DNA of 64,000 nucleotides from Fusarium oxysporum f. sp. lycopersici 4287 (lineage: Eukaryota; Ascomycota; Sordariomycetes; Hypocreales; Nectriaceae): contig NC_030992.1 of assembly GCF_000149955.1 (NCBI RefSeq), positions 2,927,059 to 2,991,058 on the forward strand. Reading direction: 5' to 3'. The notes under the pieces were generated by a model. That model made no database searches. It was not told the origin of the DNA and worked only from the letters and a program-made list of their open reading frames with translations. A program made the position numbers and the translations under genes. The number at the start of each line of letters is the position of its first letter. Positions within the stretch are counted from its first letter, which is position 1. Below are positions 35,684-46,865 of this stretch, one piece after another.

Positions 35684-36542
35684 TTATTTGTATCGGTACT
35701 CGGGCTTGATGTAATCGGCAAAGGTCTTGGGCTCCTCGAACTCGGGAGGATGGTGGTGGTGGTGATCGTCCTCAGGACCGACGTAGTCCATCTTGTAGAC
35801 GCTGCCGCACTCGGGACATCGCTCGATGGGGCGCTCGCGGGTGATCTGGAGGTATAAATGTCAGCATTTCATTTCCGTCCGTCCGGGATTTCAAGGTAAG
35901 ACTCACGCCGAGCCAGTGGACGTTGTGAGAGTCGGCGGGGAAACCAGTGCAGCCAGCGAACTGCTCCTCGCCGGCGGATCGGACCATGATGGGATCCTTC
36001 ATCGTTCCGAGGCGGCTGGCGTCGAGAGGGCGCATGTCGAAGATGTCGACGCCCTCCATCTTACCGAGAATCTCGAGACGCTCGATACCGGTGGCCTGCT
36101 CGAGATCGGTAGGAACGGTTCCGGGGGCGGCACCAGGACCGAAGAGGTCCTCCTCAGTTCGGATCTCTGTACACGAAAGCTTGTCAGCGATTGTCGTAAA
36201 TCACGTCACGATCCGTCGGCCGAGGTTACGGGGTGCCATTGAGGCAGTCGGCGGCGGCATTGTTGGGCAACATACCCTTCAGAGTCTTGTAGGAGCCAAC
36301 CTTCTTCTCGGCGGTGCCAGCAAGAGCAGCGGCCTGCTCGTTGGGGGTCGCAGGACGGGCAGCATCTCCTGTAGTGGAAGCAAAAACACTAGTCAGCCAT
36401 CATACTACGATCGCCATTGGCTGGCTGGAGGAGCAAAATGGAAATGCGTACGGCGGACGAAAGAGGTGGTGAAGGTGCGAGCGACAGCAGGTCGAGCGGC
36501 GGCGCGGCGAGCCGCAGTGAGGGCGGAGCGTTGCAGGAACAT
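35684..36542 (-). CDS. COX4: Cytochrome c oxidase subunit IV (mammalian Vb type)
   Basis: Four exons close to 201 residues: 36542-36452, 36368-36276, 36166-35907 and 35845-35684. The N-terminus MFLQRSALTAARRAAARPAV is an Arg/Ala-rich mitochondrial presequence. The mature part has the COX5B/Vb fold with ATGIERLEILGKMEGVDIFD, the Cys in EQFAGCTGFPADSHNVHWL and the zinc-ligand pair CPECGSVYKMDYVG. It is a nuclear-coded, zinc-binding subunit on the matrix side of complex IV. The C-terminus has a stretch DDHHHHHPPEFEEP and ends EYRYK. Exons join at conserved family positions, so the model is firm. Confidence 0.95.
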
Positions 36543-37662
36543 CTTGTTGATGGTTTGCGTCGGGCAATGGAGTCGAGCTTTGAGGATGACTCGGGATGGG
36601 CTGAGAGGTGTTGTCGAGGGATTTGTGAGGAATGGGCTGATTTGGGTCGAAGTTGGAAGATGGACCCATCTTCGCGAGCGAATTGGCCAATTGGAGTTGC
36701 TGTATTTATGACCACGTGATCTGCCAAAAGCTCCGGCTCTTGACGTTCACCCAATTGCTAAGGCGAGTTTCGGGACGTCATCAAAGGCTTCAAGAGCTTG
36801 CAAAATGTCACAATTGGCATTTGAGTGAGGAAGAATAGCTTCTAAATAACGGGCAATGCTGAGAGGATGTCATTGAAGCATCAATTTACATATATGCACT
36901 CTTTTGGGCCTTGCGCTCGCTCTGTCAGAATCTCAGCTACATTGCCTCCCAAGATCGTGTTGTTTGCCGAGGCTCACATTACTTATTACTTCCATGAGAT
37001 TGATTAACAAATAGGTGCCGGCACTCTTTATTAAACTTATACTTGCTTTCAATCGGCATCTCTCATTACCAGTTGATGGTCGATTGGAATGCGATAAAAA
37101 GGACGAGTTTCACTTGTACCAAATGTCTCTGAACAGTTGATTTATTTGAGACCTCTACTTCTCTATCATGAGGGCACAGCACTTAGAACAAGTTGGATAA
37201 TCGAGGCATATGTGTTTCTTTATGAGGCAGCAAGAAACCAGCCGAGATAGCCTGATAGCTGTGTCGTTGGGGCATTAAGTGAGCCTTCAGGTGTATTGAT
37301 TACTTGATGAACGAAACACCTTTTAACTGCAATGACTCAATTGATAATGCACCGTATATTAATTAAAGCAAGAACCGATATGGACGCGGGCCTCTGTCAG
37401 TTAGAATAGTGTCGACAGTCGACTGCCTCTGATTATCAGAATATTTCAGGCCAGGGACTTACTGCCCATTCCTCTACACTCATATCTATCACGCTTTATG
37501 AAGCATCTACAAGCACTAAGAGGCATTGAAAAAAGTTTCAGGTCAAATCCAGATAGAGCGGGAAATCAGATGGCTTTTGATCTCAACCGTGGCCAAAGTT
37601 GCGTTTTGCAACGCAGAGATGCATGGCCTCTCAACTACCTCGGCAGAGATGTAAGATATAAG
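36543..37662. other. Intergenic, AT-rich
   Basis: No coding sequence is supported. The COX4 promoter should be at the left and the 3' flank of the nitronate monooxygenase gene at the right. Confidence 0.55.
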
Positions 37663-38765
37663 TTACATAGTATCGTTCGCAAGCTCAGCTATAACCTCGT
37701 TAGCTTCCCCCTGTACACCCTTCACGATATTCTCAGCATCCCGCACATTATGTATAAGCCCAACAGCCGCACCCGCATACGTCGCTAACCTCCCCTCTGG
37801 CCCCCATCCCTTATCCCCAGACTTCAACGCTTCATCATGCCTCTTCTTCAGTTCCTCAAATTCCACGCCTGCTTGATGATCGTGAAAGCTCTGGTTGATG
37901 ATACCTCTTGGGCTATACTGCTCTGGCCAACCTATAGTGCCCCTGAGATGGTTGTAGAGCATGGTTCTGGTGGTGCACTGAGCTCCATCTTTAGCTCGGA
38001 TAATCTCTTGTTGATAGCCTTTGCTGATACGAGTTTCGGTTGCTGCTAGGAAGCGCGTGCCCATTACGATGCCAGTTGCACCAAGTGAGAGGGCTGCTGC
38101 GACGCCTCGACCATCTGCGATGCCACCGGCCGCGAATAGAGACATGCCCGACTCACGGACATGGTCTGCGATTTCAGGAAAGAGTGTCATTATGCCCAGA
38201 CCGTCAGTGGCTCGACCATGACCGCCCGCTTCTGCGCCTTGAACAATCAACGCATCTGGGCGATGCGCACTATTGGCAGCTTCAAGACTCTCTTGAACGG
38301 TGCCAATTTGTATCCAGACCTGTATCTCCGGATGGGCTTTTCGTATCTGAGATGTCCACTCATCAAGCTCTTCTTGTCCTCGGCGCGGTGCAAAGAGCCA
38401 TGCGGCACAGGGCCTGTGCTCTTGCACAGCATTGACAGCAGACTTGAGATCGCCATTCCAGAGCTGAAAGCCAACACCAACAGGAAGGGTATCCTTGGAT
38501 GGAAATGCGGACGGCAGAGTCTGTGGGGGTGAACTGCGTAGCAACTCCCTCACCCGGCCCGGTGTATAAATGCCCCCTCAATCTGCGTCTCCTGCACACA
38601 ACCTGTCCTGGCCTTGTTATTGTTGTTTATATTGCGCATGAGTGCTGGGTGAAAACCTGACATGACGCGCATTGGTGCGCCGATGATGAAAGGTGAAATG
38701 GTCCATGGGAACTGGCTCAAGAAGCGAGCCTTACTGGCTTTGGCAATCGCGTGAGCCGTACTCAT
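37663..38765 (-). CDS. Nitronate monooxygenase-like FMN protein, N-terminal segment missing
   Basis: The best model has exons 38765-38657 and 38576-37663 (intron of 80 bases) and gives 340 residues. The family oxidises nitronates with FMN and oxygen. Seen motifs: FIIGAPMRVMSG near residue 26-37, LPVGVGFQLWNGD, IVQGAEAGGHGRA (containing the active-site His region), LFAAGGIADGRGVAAAL, GTRFLAATE and LLYNHLRGTIGWPEQYSPR. The rest of the barrel is well kept. However, the usual stretch after MSG (of the form P-x-LA-x-AV-x-x-AGG) is absent; the model jumps to GGIYTPGRVREL. A different acceptor keeps more residues but meets an in-frame TGA at 38580-38578. The gene may be functional with a shortened loop, wrongly modelled, or a young pseudogene. 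Confidence 0.75.
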
Positions 38766-39692
38766 ATCGGGATCTTATGCTCTTATTCTACTCAGTCGGT
38801 CAGCTTTGTTTTCGATCGATGGTTTGGTCTTACCCGCTGTTCAACGTGGAATTTTATCATTGAGATGCACTGAGTATTTGGAGATTGGAGAAAGAAAGCC
38901 ACAATCATGTGAGTGCACAGGAAATGATAAATCAGTTGAAACCAAGAGCTTGAGAAGATGTGAACAATTAATCTGCGACTTACTGCATTTCGGTAAGAAG
39001 CCGAGATCATATGAATAGATCAACTTCGCATTACGAAAGAGTCCCCTTCACCAATCCGATGTACCCGACATACCCGGTCATAGAATTTTACAAGAACCTC
39101 ACGGGATAATGACTAATGTTTGTCACTCTCTTTCAAGTTAGTAAGTGGAGGAGAGTCAATCTGTGTATTTTCATCGAGTCACCAGTTCCGGACTTTGGCG
39201 TGGGTTGTTCACTGACACAAGATCATACTGGCAACACAAACATTGGTAACAGTCGTCGTCTTGACGTGCCACTGACAAGATGTTCATCGAAAAGTCATTT
39301 CAAGTCGTACGAAAGATTAAATTAAAGTTATGCATGCACCGGAGCAGGTAAACATAGATAGCATTAATGTAAATATGCGTGCAGCAGCTCAACATCTTCC
39401 AAAAAGGATGCCTTAGCAAATTATTGTACAAACCCTCCCCAAACTCCGAACGCGCAACGCGCAAATGAATAGACCAGTGGAATAATATGGACCACTGCCA
39501 TTAGCCCCATCTACATCTTCCATCCTCCGAACCTCACATGTCCTCCGTCTTGCGAAAGTGACCCATTGACTGAGGCTTGAGATTCTCGAATAGATGCGGT
39601 AGAAAGAAGGCTGGATGCCCCAGGGATAAGAACGAGCTATCAAGATAGTATGCCTTTATCCCGCGACGCTCGAAGATAAAACTCAAGTGAAT
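38766..39692. other. Intergenic
   Basis: No gene is supported; open frames are below 80 codons. Confidence 0.55.
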
Positions 39693-40640
39693 TTAGAGCC
39701 TTGCGTTATCTCTCTGTTGTTGCTGTGCCCGGTAAGCATTCACTCCTCCGTATGTCGACGGCTGAGTTGACCTCTTCTGGCGCTTATCAGACCGACTGAG
39801 AGCTGACTGTCGAATGAGTGCCGACGGAATTGGGTCGACTTTTGAACGCCGTTGGATGATGCTTCCCATACCGCCTGTGTTGGTCTTGGTCTTGGTGATC
39901 CTGCTTTTGTCCCCAGGCTTGCGGAAGCTGGCCAGTCGACCTTGATAGCCAGCTGAGCGGATGATAGCGGCGCGCAGTGTAGGGTCCTCGTAGATTTTAG
40001 AGGCGCTCTTTGAACCTGAGTCCTCACAGATGCTGAATACAATTCTTTTGATCACATCCCTGCCGCTCTGAGCAGACATTGTGAACATCGACTGCATCTT
40101 CTTTGCAATCCGCCATCGGAGGAAATCCCAGGGGTCCATGGCAAGCTCCCCTTTATCATGCAGAACTCGCAAGTCAGACACCTTGCAAGCAAGCTTATAC
40201 ATCAATTCCTGCTCACATAATCCTTCTGCCGGTAGGTGATGCTTGGAGACGAGCTGATTCGGATGGTATGGCGAATCGTGGCCGAAAATTTCACGGATCT
40301 TGCGTTGTTTAGACACATTATCCATATGGAGCTTGTGTTTCTTAGCAAGATCTTTGTTATGGGGGTTAATTCGGTATTGTTCCTTTGACTCTCTCTTCTT
40401 CTTTTCTTCCGAGTCCTCTTGTGCTAGGTAGGCTTCAAGGGAGAACCATCTTGGCACCCAGTAGTCGCTGTCTTCGGTGATCTTTTGCACAAGAGTGCCG
40501 TTAAGGCATTGCGGTGAAATATACTTCTGACCATCTGGACTGATGCGGTAGACGTCACTCCAAGGTGTGCGAAGCATCTCGGTCACGGCTTCATATGACA
40601 CAGCCGTCTCATGACTATAGGCTAGGCTTTGATCTCCCAT
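39693..40640 (-). CDS. Uncharacterised protein, 315 aa
   Basis: A single open frame of 315 residues begins MGDQSLAYSHETAVSYEAVT. I recognise no family. It is Lys/Arg-rich and predicted mostly helical, with a highly charged middle (EEKKKRESKEQYR, NVSKQRKIREIF), an aromatic segment (MDPWDFLRWRIAKKM) and a basic, Gln-ending tail (DKRQKRSTQPS, AYRAQQQQRDNARL). There is no signal peptide or membrane span. The composition and amino-acid use look like a real protein and not a random frame. It stands alone between AT-rich stretches, next to the odd nitronate monooxygenase, so it could be a lineage-specific gene. A nuclear or nucleic acid role is only a guess from the basic residues. Confidence 0.7.
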   Translation of the reverse strand: MGDQSLAYSHETAVSYEAVTEMLRTPWSDVYRISPDGQKYISPQCLNGTLVQKITEDSDYWVPRWFSLEAYLAQEDSEEKKKRESKEQYRINPHNKDLAKKHKLHMDNVSKQRKIREIFGHDSPYHPNQLVSKHHLPAEGLCEQELMYKLACKVSDLRVLHDKGELAMDPWDFLRWRIAKKMQSMFTMSAQSGRDVIKRIVFSICEDSGSKSASKIYEDPTLRAAIIRSAGYQGRLASFRKPGDKSRITKTKTNTGGMGSIIQRRSKVDPIPSALIRQSALSRSDKRQKRSTQPSTYGGVNAYRAQQQQRDNARL

Positions 40641-42525
40641 CTTGCCTTATCAGTTGACTAGCGATCTAACCTGAACACTGGAGTTAGCAACTCCTATCAG
40701 AATTAGTATAAGGCTAAATACCTACCTAAGGTCAGGGTTAGCAAGAGGATAGTAGTTGCTGTAAGAAGGAGAGAATTAGTATTAAATAAGGTAGTAAACA
40801 CGGCCAGATAAGAGGAGTTCAGTGGATAATAGAAAGAATAGAACTGGTTTAAGTGATGAAACTTCTCGTCAGACCTGAGAGTAGCGGCAAGACCAGAACA
40901 TCAAGAGGGCTAAAAGAGATTATTAAATCCTCGACTTACCTTGAAAGGTGTAGATGAAGTTACTTCTGGATAGGAGGCGTTGGGTGATGTACGAATCGTG
41001 ATGCGTTTAAGGGAGAGAAGTTGTAGAAGATTAAAATCTTTGGCGGTGCTCCTTTAAATAACAAAACCCGGTGGTGCAAGAAGAAGGTGCAGGATAGTTT
41101 GCACCTAGGCCAAGCAGATCAAATGCGACTGACAGTGAATCAGAGCCTATGATGCTGGAATTATGCCTCTCTTATAGACTAGATCGCCGTCCAGTGGTGA
41201 ACAGTGAACCCCCAAATAGAGAGTGCGCTAGCTGGTGAATGTTTATGTTGTTCTGAGGTTTGTTGGGGTTTATAGTAATAATCTCAGCCTTTCCGTTGTT
41301 TGGATGCCGAAATATTTCTCTGACTTGATGCTGTTGATACCAGAAGATGAAGGAGTTTCTGATATCAAGGGAGAGATCAGATGTGATGAGTGCTCAAGAT
41401 GATCTTGTACTTGGAGGGTTCTTATGGGAAGGAGCCTCGCGATGCGAGTCACTGCCACAGCAAACAGGAGACAATTATAAGATATCCTCTGCCTTTAATG
41501 CTTGTGTTATCTTGGACAAGCACCGTAAGTGGCTTGACCTTGATGAGCAATAGCTAAGGAGGTGCGTGAACTACTGAGGTAATACTCTATGCGATGACAA
41601 GGAGTTATGTGTTTCCAACTCGCGTCAATGCTATTTGGTTCAAAGACTAGAAGCATCTGAACAAGAGCTCTTCATTATATTTATATATAATATACTGATA
41701 TGGTATTGTATTTCAGGTTGTAATTATTTTTATATAACAGGAATTCTTGGCCGCGGTAAACTCGGGTTTATCTGTTGTTTTCCCTTTAATGTGTATGAAA
41801 GACTTGATCAGGTGCGATATGAAGTTTAATGAGGACGAGACATCAAGACTAAGACAGATTGAAGAGTGTGATCAAGTATTCCTGAACGAGGACGGGTAGC
41901 GACGAAGGTACGCGATTGAAAAGATGTAGTAGGATTGAGGCAGGGTCATGTGCGGAACGAGGCATTGTAAAGCTATCTGGCCGGGAGTCCAGAACGTTCC
42001 ATGTGTTTGATCTATATTCAGCGACATGCATCTGAGGAAACTACATAGATAACTGTTAAATGTAGCAGATAGCGTATATGCTGAAGCAACAGAAATGCCT
42101 AACAATGATATTTCGGTCTATCTCAATAAGTATCTAATTAATTGATTAGGGTGCCTTTTCTGCGGAGATCTCAAACTTCCATGTTATAAGAAGCATGTCG
42201 TGGACTCGTTTTATTGTATTAGTCCTCACCAATATGAGATGTCAGCACCAGGAGGGATCGTCGTCTCGACTTTAATAACAAGGAAGAGGAAGGAAGCGAA
42301 GCTGATGCGATGGTGAGCCTCTAGTCTACACCACAAGTGAATGCCCGGGGATCGAATGTCAGACACAAAGGATTACTCGATTCGCACTATGCCGGGGTAT
42401 CCTACAATTGAACCAACTGGACCATCTTGAAGTAGTTTTTGGTATCGTCTATGGTGTTTCCATGACAAATTCTTGAAATCGCTAATAATGTTTAACTCTA
42501 GCCACGTCCTCATTAATCACAAAGC
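40641..42525. other. AT-rich intergenic island
   Basis: No coding sequence is supported. Two parts (about 40.65-41.0 and 41.6-41.8 kb) are rich in TA dinucleotides, as in DNA altered by repeat-induced point mutation. A degenerate tRNA-like sequence lies at its right end (listed separately). Confidence 0.5.
42341..42432 (-). pseudogene. Degenerate tRNA-like sequence
   Basis: Read on the minus strand, TGGTCCAGTTGGTTC (42424-42410) resembles a pol III A box and D arm: GTCC and GGAT can pair around a loop containing AGTTGG. Further on, CATTCGATCCC (42357-42347) resembles a B box and T arm, but the T stem does not pair and the anticodon arm is not convincing. The acceptor ends match only in part. 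I read this as a decayed tRNA or tRNA-derived element, not a working tRNA. Confidence 0.4.
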
Positions 42526-43672
42526 CTACAGCTTTTTCTCTCTCCCAGGTTTGGCCGTCATAGGCAGTACAATGCCATCCTGGTAGCCAGTCGCGACATG
42601 CTTGCCTTGGGGACTCCATATCAGGCTTTCCATTGCGCCTCGGCCAGCACTGAATCTTGGCCAAGAGACTTCTTGCATCCACCATCCGTCTCCTTCCATC
42701 ACAGCCTCATCAGCGTTGACATGAACGTAGAACGAATAACTTAGGCTTGCTGCGATGCCCAGGTCATGACCATAGCCTAGATGGTTGCCTAGCATGAAAA
42801 GACTGTTGCGGTCTGCCTCGAACGCATGACACAAGATGTGTGCGTTTGTGTCTTCTTTTGGGAGAGGTTTTAGTAATCGGTAGTAGATCAGTTCTCTCCG
42901 GTCTGGTATAGCTTTATTTTTGTTGAAGTCCGACATGTCAACTTTGTACATGTCGAGAATAGGGAATGCTCCGTGGCCTTCATTGGGGAACTTTGCTTTC
43001 AGAGCATCGACGTCGGCTTGTGGACATGGGTTCCACTGATCAGGTTTGCGTGATGAGAGTATGTCTTTGAATCTCTTCTGTGGCGGGATCCCTTGGACCT
43101 CATCGGAGCTGGAAACTGGGCGTTTGAAGGTGACGATACTGGTTAGACAAGGGCTACCGAGAGGTGCTTCGGAATCCGAGTCGGGAAACGGGCCCGATAG
43201 GTTACTTGATGGTTGTGTTGGCTGACGAGCGTGAACTAGCCGCGTAGAAAAGGAACGGCTTGAATGGACTTCGGATACATCTAGGATGAACGGGCGATCC
43301 GAGAGTCCGGGATTGGTGAACACGGCGTGGATGGACTAAAGAGAATAAGTTTGTGTTCGTCCATAAACAGGCCCAACATACATGGATCCCTCGTCTGTTC
43401 TCGTCTACATTGCCATGGTCTTCTTCTTCGACTACACGGGTCGCTGCAAGAGCTGATAGGGCATATACGACAGCGCCATAAGCTCCCCTTGTGATCTTTG
43501 GCGGAGGAATACCAACAGCATCCCAGGGGAGTTCTTGTCCCGGTGTCCAAGCTGGCTGCCGACTCATGAATCTCTGAACTGCTTGTTGTGTTGACGATGT
43601 ATCATCCGGAAGTCTGGCTAGCTCCAAGGCTTCTCGGAATGAGAGTCGCTTCCATTCTTTAGGTGTGCTCAT
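42526..43672 (-). CDS. Acyl-CoA thioesterase, TesB-type double hotdog
   Basis: Two exons, 43672-43382 and 43335-42526, join in frame (GIH-SIHAVFTNPG) to give 366 residues. The join recreates the family motif in which a Gly-x-His-Ser-x-His stretch is followed by an aromatic residue and NPG. The first hotdog has ITRGAYGAVVYALSALAATR and the ligand segment SRSFSTRLVHARQP. The second has FEADRNSLFMLGNHLGYGHD, SYSFYVHVNADEAV and WPRFSAGRGAMESLIWSPQG. The enzyme would hydrolyse acyl-CoA to free acid and CoA. The C-terminus is KPGREKKL, which resembles but does not match a peroxisomal SKL tail closely enough to claim targeting. An in-frame Met 45 bases upstream (43717) is an alternative start. Confidence 0.8.
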
Positions 43673-44639
43673 TGAGCTTGGAGTTTCGGAACATGTAACT
43701 TCAAGGTAATGTCTCAAAAGATTGTGCGGGCGACATCAGGTAATGACAAAGTCTGAAGGTAATTCCGGTGTTTGCCCCCCTTAAGCTCCTGGAGTTGTTT
43801 CGCTTTGCGCAGTGTTGGACTTGTAGTTGAGGGAGTGTTAGAAGACGGGTGTTGATGCTGAGTACACCCGGCCCCACACCAGCTGATGATACCGAGGTCC
43901 GCCGATTGTCCTCCGGTCGCCGGAAGTTCATTTTAATAATAAAGTGTATAAGAGTGACAATTAGCACATGTGAAAGACAGTGAAATTGATAGAGAATCAG
44001 ATGGCCCAATGCGGCTGAAATTACAGGAAACAAATTTCTGTTCCAATGTATCGGGATACTGAAGTTAACACATGAGGAATGCCTTATGGTTAGTAGCATT
44101 GAAGCTCGGGACAATAGGCGAGTTGGACTGTCAGTAGCATTTCACTCCCAAGCAAATAGACAGTATACCTAGTCCGATCATTGAACTGAAATCTCAAATG
44201 CCAATCGTGATTCAAAGCACATATTGCTATGCTGCTGATTGCTAGAAATGCAAGATGATGCCAGTTGAATGCCTTTGTTACTAGCAGATGCATTCCCTAA
44301 CAAGCCCCTCTCATCATGGACAGGTCGAAACTCTAAAGAAATGCATCATGGTTGCGAAATAAGCTGCATCACCCAAGCACTGAGCTTCGTACAACTGTAA
44401 CTCCCTAAGATTCACAGGGGTTGTGGTTGCCTCAAAGTGTTACAGCTGTACCTGTGAGCCTAGCCTGCCTAGGACCTGAAGCTCCGGCAGAGTCATGACG
44501 TCGTCACTTTTAATCACTGGTTGGGTGTCTACTATAAAAATGATCAAGCATGAATCTCTTCTTTAACGAGTCATCCCAACCACAAAAAGGCACGACTTTC
44601 TAGATTATCACCAGGCAATTTGCGCCTGCAGCTTTCAAA
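43673..44639. other. Divergent intergenic region
   Basis: It separates the divergent thioesterase (minus) and HAM1-like (plus) genes. A TGACGT core (44497-44502), as in CRE/ATF sites, lies about 140 bases before the HAM1-like start. No gene is seen. Confidence 0.5.
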
Positions 44640-46865
44640 ATGCTGTCGTGCTTTGGCATTGGTAAAAATCGCGAGGACGCAGAGCGCGAACCTCTGCTGC
44701 CGCGTTACAATGACGACACCGGCCTGCAGACGCGACTTCATGAGAAGCTCCATACATATCAAATGCTACGCGCAATATCTAAAGGATATATGCCAACAAA
44801 CGAACAACTTATCATCCACTTGAGAACTCTTCTGTCGGCTCAGATTTTGAACCCTGAGCGACAAGAGCTGAGCCCATCAGGACGAGCCCTGGTCAGAAGC
44901 ATCAAGCTCTGGATCAAACAGTTCATCGAGGTGTTGCAACACAAGAATAGTAAGGACCAGATTCAGGACTTCATCTGGTATCTTACCAAAGCTCGTTTGG
45001 ATGTCGACGTCGCACATATTGAGCAACGAGCTGCCAGGGCAAAGTTCCGAGCCGATGCTGTCGCAACCTACAAGAGCTTGCAGACCGTTGGATCGCTTCT
45101 CTTGACCAACTCCGATTTCCGCATCTTCCTTTCCGATCTTAGCACTGTTGGAAGAGAGGTGCTTCGAGATACTGCTTTCACCTTGTCCGACGTCTCTAAA
45201 CAAGCTGGCGAGGCCATCAAGCCCTCCAAGGAGGAGGAAGAGGCTCTTAAACATGCAAATGGCAATGGCAAATCACCTGCTCCACCCTCGGACGAAGATC
45301 TTAAGAATGAGGTGGTAGATGTCGGTGAAACCGTCAAAGATGGTGCGATTGAAGTGGCCGACGGAGCGGTGCAGAGCATCAAGGAACATGTGAAGGGGGA
45401 CGAAGGTGGTGCACTTGTGAAGCGCCTCAAGCAAACCGTGATGAACCTCCGGAAACGAACGGACTACAAGGAGTCGGTTTCAACAATCTCGCTGCTCATC
45501 CAACGTTATCTTCTCGCCTACTCCCACGCAGCCGCTGCAACCGTTGAAGCAGTTGAGGAGGACACCCAGCCCAACCCAGAGGCCGACAAAGCAGTCCACA
45601 ATTTCTGGTTGTTCATCACTTCTCTCGGCAAGCGTGAGCATTGGGATGAGGTCAAGAAATCCTTCGAAGCCGTTGTCGATGATGGAAAAACCGACCCCAA
45701 CTTTGATGAGCTTGTGCGACAGATTGGCAATCTGGTGCAGGATATGCTGAGCGACCCTGATTTCTTTGACAACATCGAAGAACGATTCCAGGAACTGCGC
45801 AAGAAGTCCAATGATCTGACTGCCAAATCATCAATTCGAGATGATCTCGACGCCCTGCTTTCGAGTCTGTATGCCGCTTTCCGCTCAATCTTGGATGACC
45901 AGGATATCAAGAAGCTCATCCACACAACTGAAAGAATTGCTCTCCTCTTGTCACCGGCCGGCGAATACGCTAACAGCGACCTGGTCACTGACACTATCAA
46001 CATCTTTGTCCCTCTCCTCATCCAGGCTATTCAGTACATCCCCATTCCACGTGTTGAAGTATCAGCACCCGCTATCGATCTTCTGCTAGAGAATCTCATC
46101 CTTGAGCCCGGTCGCACCATCAATGCAAGCTCCTTCCTGCCCTTCCAGCTTAACATCTCAACCTACAATGATGTTCAAGTGAGAAAGGCACTTCATGGGA
46201 CGCAATCTACCATGAAATCAATGATGAAAGTGACTGTGTCTGGCCTCTCTATCGCAGCAGACGACCTGGGTTACTGGTTCCGCCTGCACTCTGGTCTTTT
46301 CCGTATGGTTGATGAAGGTATCGCAGGATTCCACCTTGATAAGCGCGGCGTGGACATCACTCTCGACCTCGAAATTGGAAAGGATCGCCTGGAACAGATC
46401 GTCTCCTTACGCGATGTCAAGGTCCGCATCCATCACCTTAATTACACGCTGAGCAAGTCCAAGTTTGCTTGCCTCGCTTGGGTCCTGAAGCCATTGGTCC
46501 GGCCCATTGTGCGCAAGGCTCTTGAGGTCAAGATTGCAGCTTCAATCGCTGAAGGTCTTCACTTCCTGAACCGTGAAATGCTTTATGCACGGGAGCGTCT
46601 CCGTGCCACACGAATTGCTGATCCAAAGGACCTCTGGACGTTCATTCGAGCAGTTGCTGCACGTCTCGTTCCAGCGCCCGACCCAGACATCGACGCCCGC
46701 GTTGGCGTCAAAGCAGGGTCAGGCGTGTTCCAAGGGCGGTATGCACCTGGCAGTCTGGTCAAGCTGTGGGAGGATGAAGGCAGGGATGCAGAGCAGAAGC
46801 TCTTTGAGTATGAGCAGGGAGGATGGAAGAATGATATCTTTGACGTTAGCACAAGCCGAGTTTAA
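44640..46865 (+). CDS. HAM1-like putative lipid-binding protein, 741 aa
   Basis: A single-exon gene of 741 residues starting MLSCFGIGKNREDAEREPLL. The N-terminal two thirds are helical and charged and match the HAM1 N-terminal type (for example YNDDTGLQTRLHEKLHTYQM, SDPDFFDNIEERFQELRKKS). The C-terminal third (about 470-680) has the repeated amphipathic strands of a tubular lipid-binding (BPI/LBP-like) fold, with IPIPRVEVSAPAIDLLLENL, VSGLSIAADDLGYWFRL and WVLKPLVRPIVRKALEVKI. Fungal proteins of this architecture carry the HAM1_N and HAM1_C domains. A role in lipid handling or hyphal fusion is known only by family association. No signal peptide or membrane span; probably cytosolic or peripheral on membranes. 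Confidence 0.75.
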   Translation: MLSCFGIGKNREDAEREPLLPRYNDDTGLQTRLHEKLHTYQMLRAISKGYMPTNEQLIIHLRTLLSAQILNPERQELSPSGRALVRSIKLWIKQFIEVLQHKNSKDQIQDFIWYLTKARLDVDVAHIEQRAARAKFRADAVATYKSLQTVGSLLLTNSDFRIFLSDLSTVGREVLRDTAFTLSDVSKQAGEAIKPSKEEEEALKHANGNGKSPAPPSDEDLKNEVVDVGETVKDGAIEVADGAVQSIKEHVKGDEGGALVKRLKQTVMNLRKRTDYKESVSTISLLIQRYLLAYSHAAAATVEAVEEDTQPNPEADKAVHNFWLFITSLGKREHWDEVKKSFEAVVDDGKTDPNFDELVRQIGNLVQDMLSDPDFFDNIEERFQELRKKSNDLTAKSSIRDDLDALLSSLYAAFRSILDDQDIKKLIHTTERIALLLSPAGEYANSDLVTDTINIFVPLLIQAIQYIPIPRVEVSAPAIDLLLENLILEPGRTINASSFLPFQLNISTYNDVQVRKALHGTQSTMKSMMKVTVSGLSIAADDLGYWFRLHSGLFRMVDEGIAGFHLDKRGVDITLDLEIGKDRLEQIVSLRDVKVRIHHLNYTLSKSKFACLAWVLKPLVRPIVRKALEVKIAASIAEGLHFLNREMLYARERLRATRIADPKDLWTFIRAVAARLVPAPDPDIDARVGVKAGSGVFQGRYAPGSLVKLWEDEGRDAEQKLFEYEQGGWKNDIFDVSTSRV

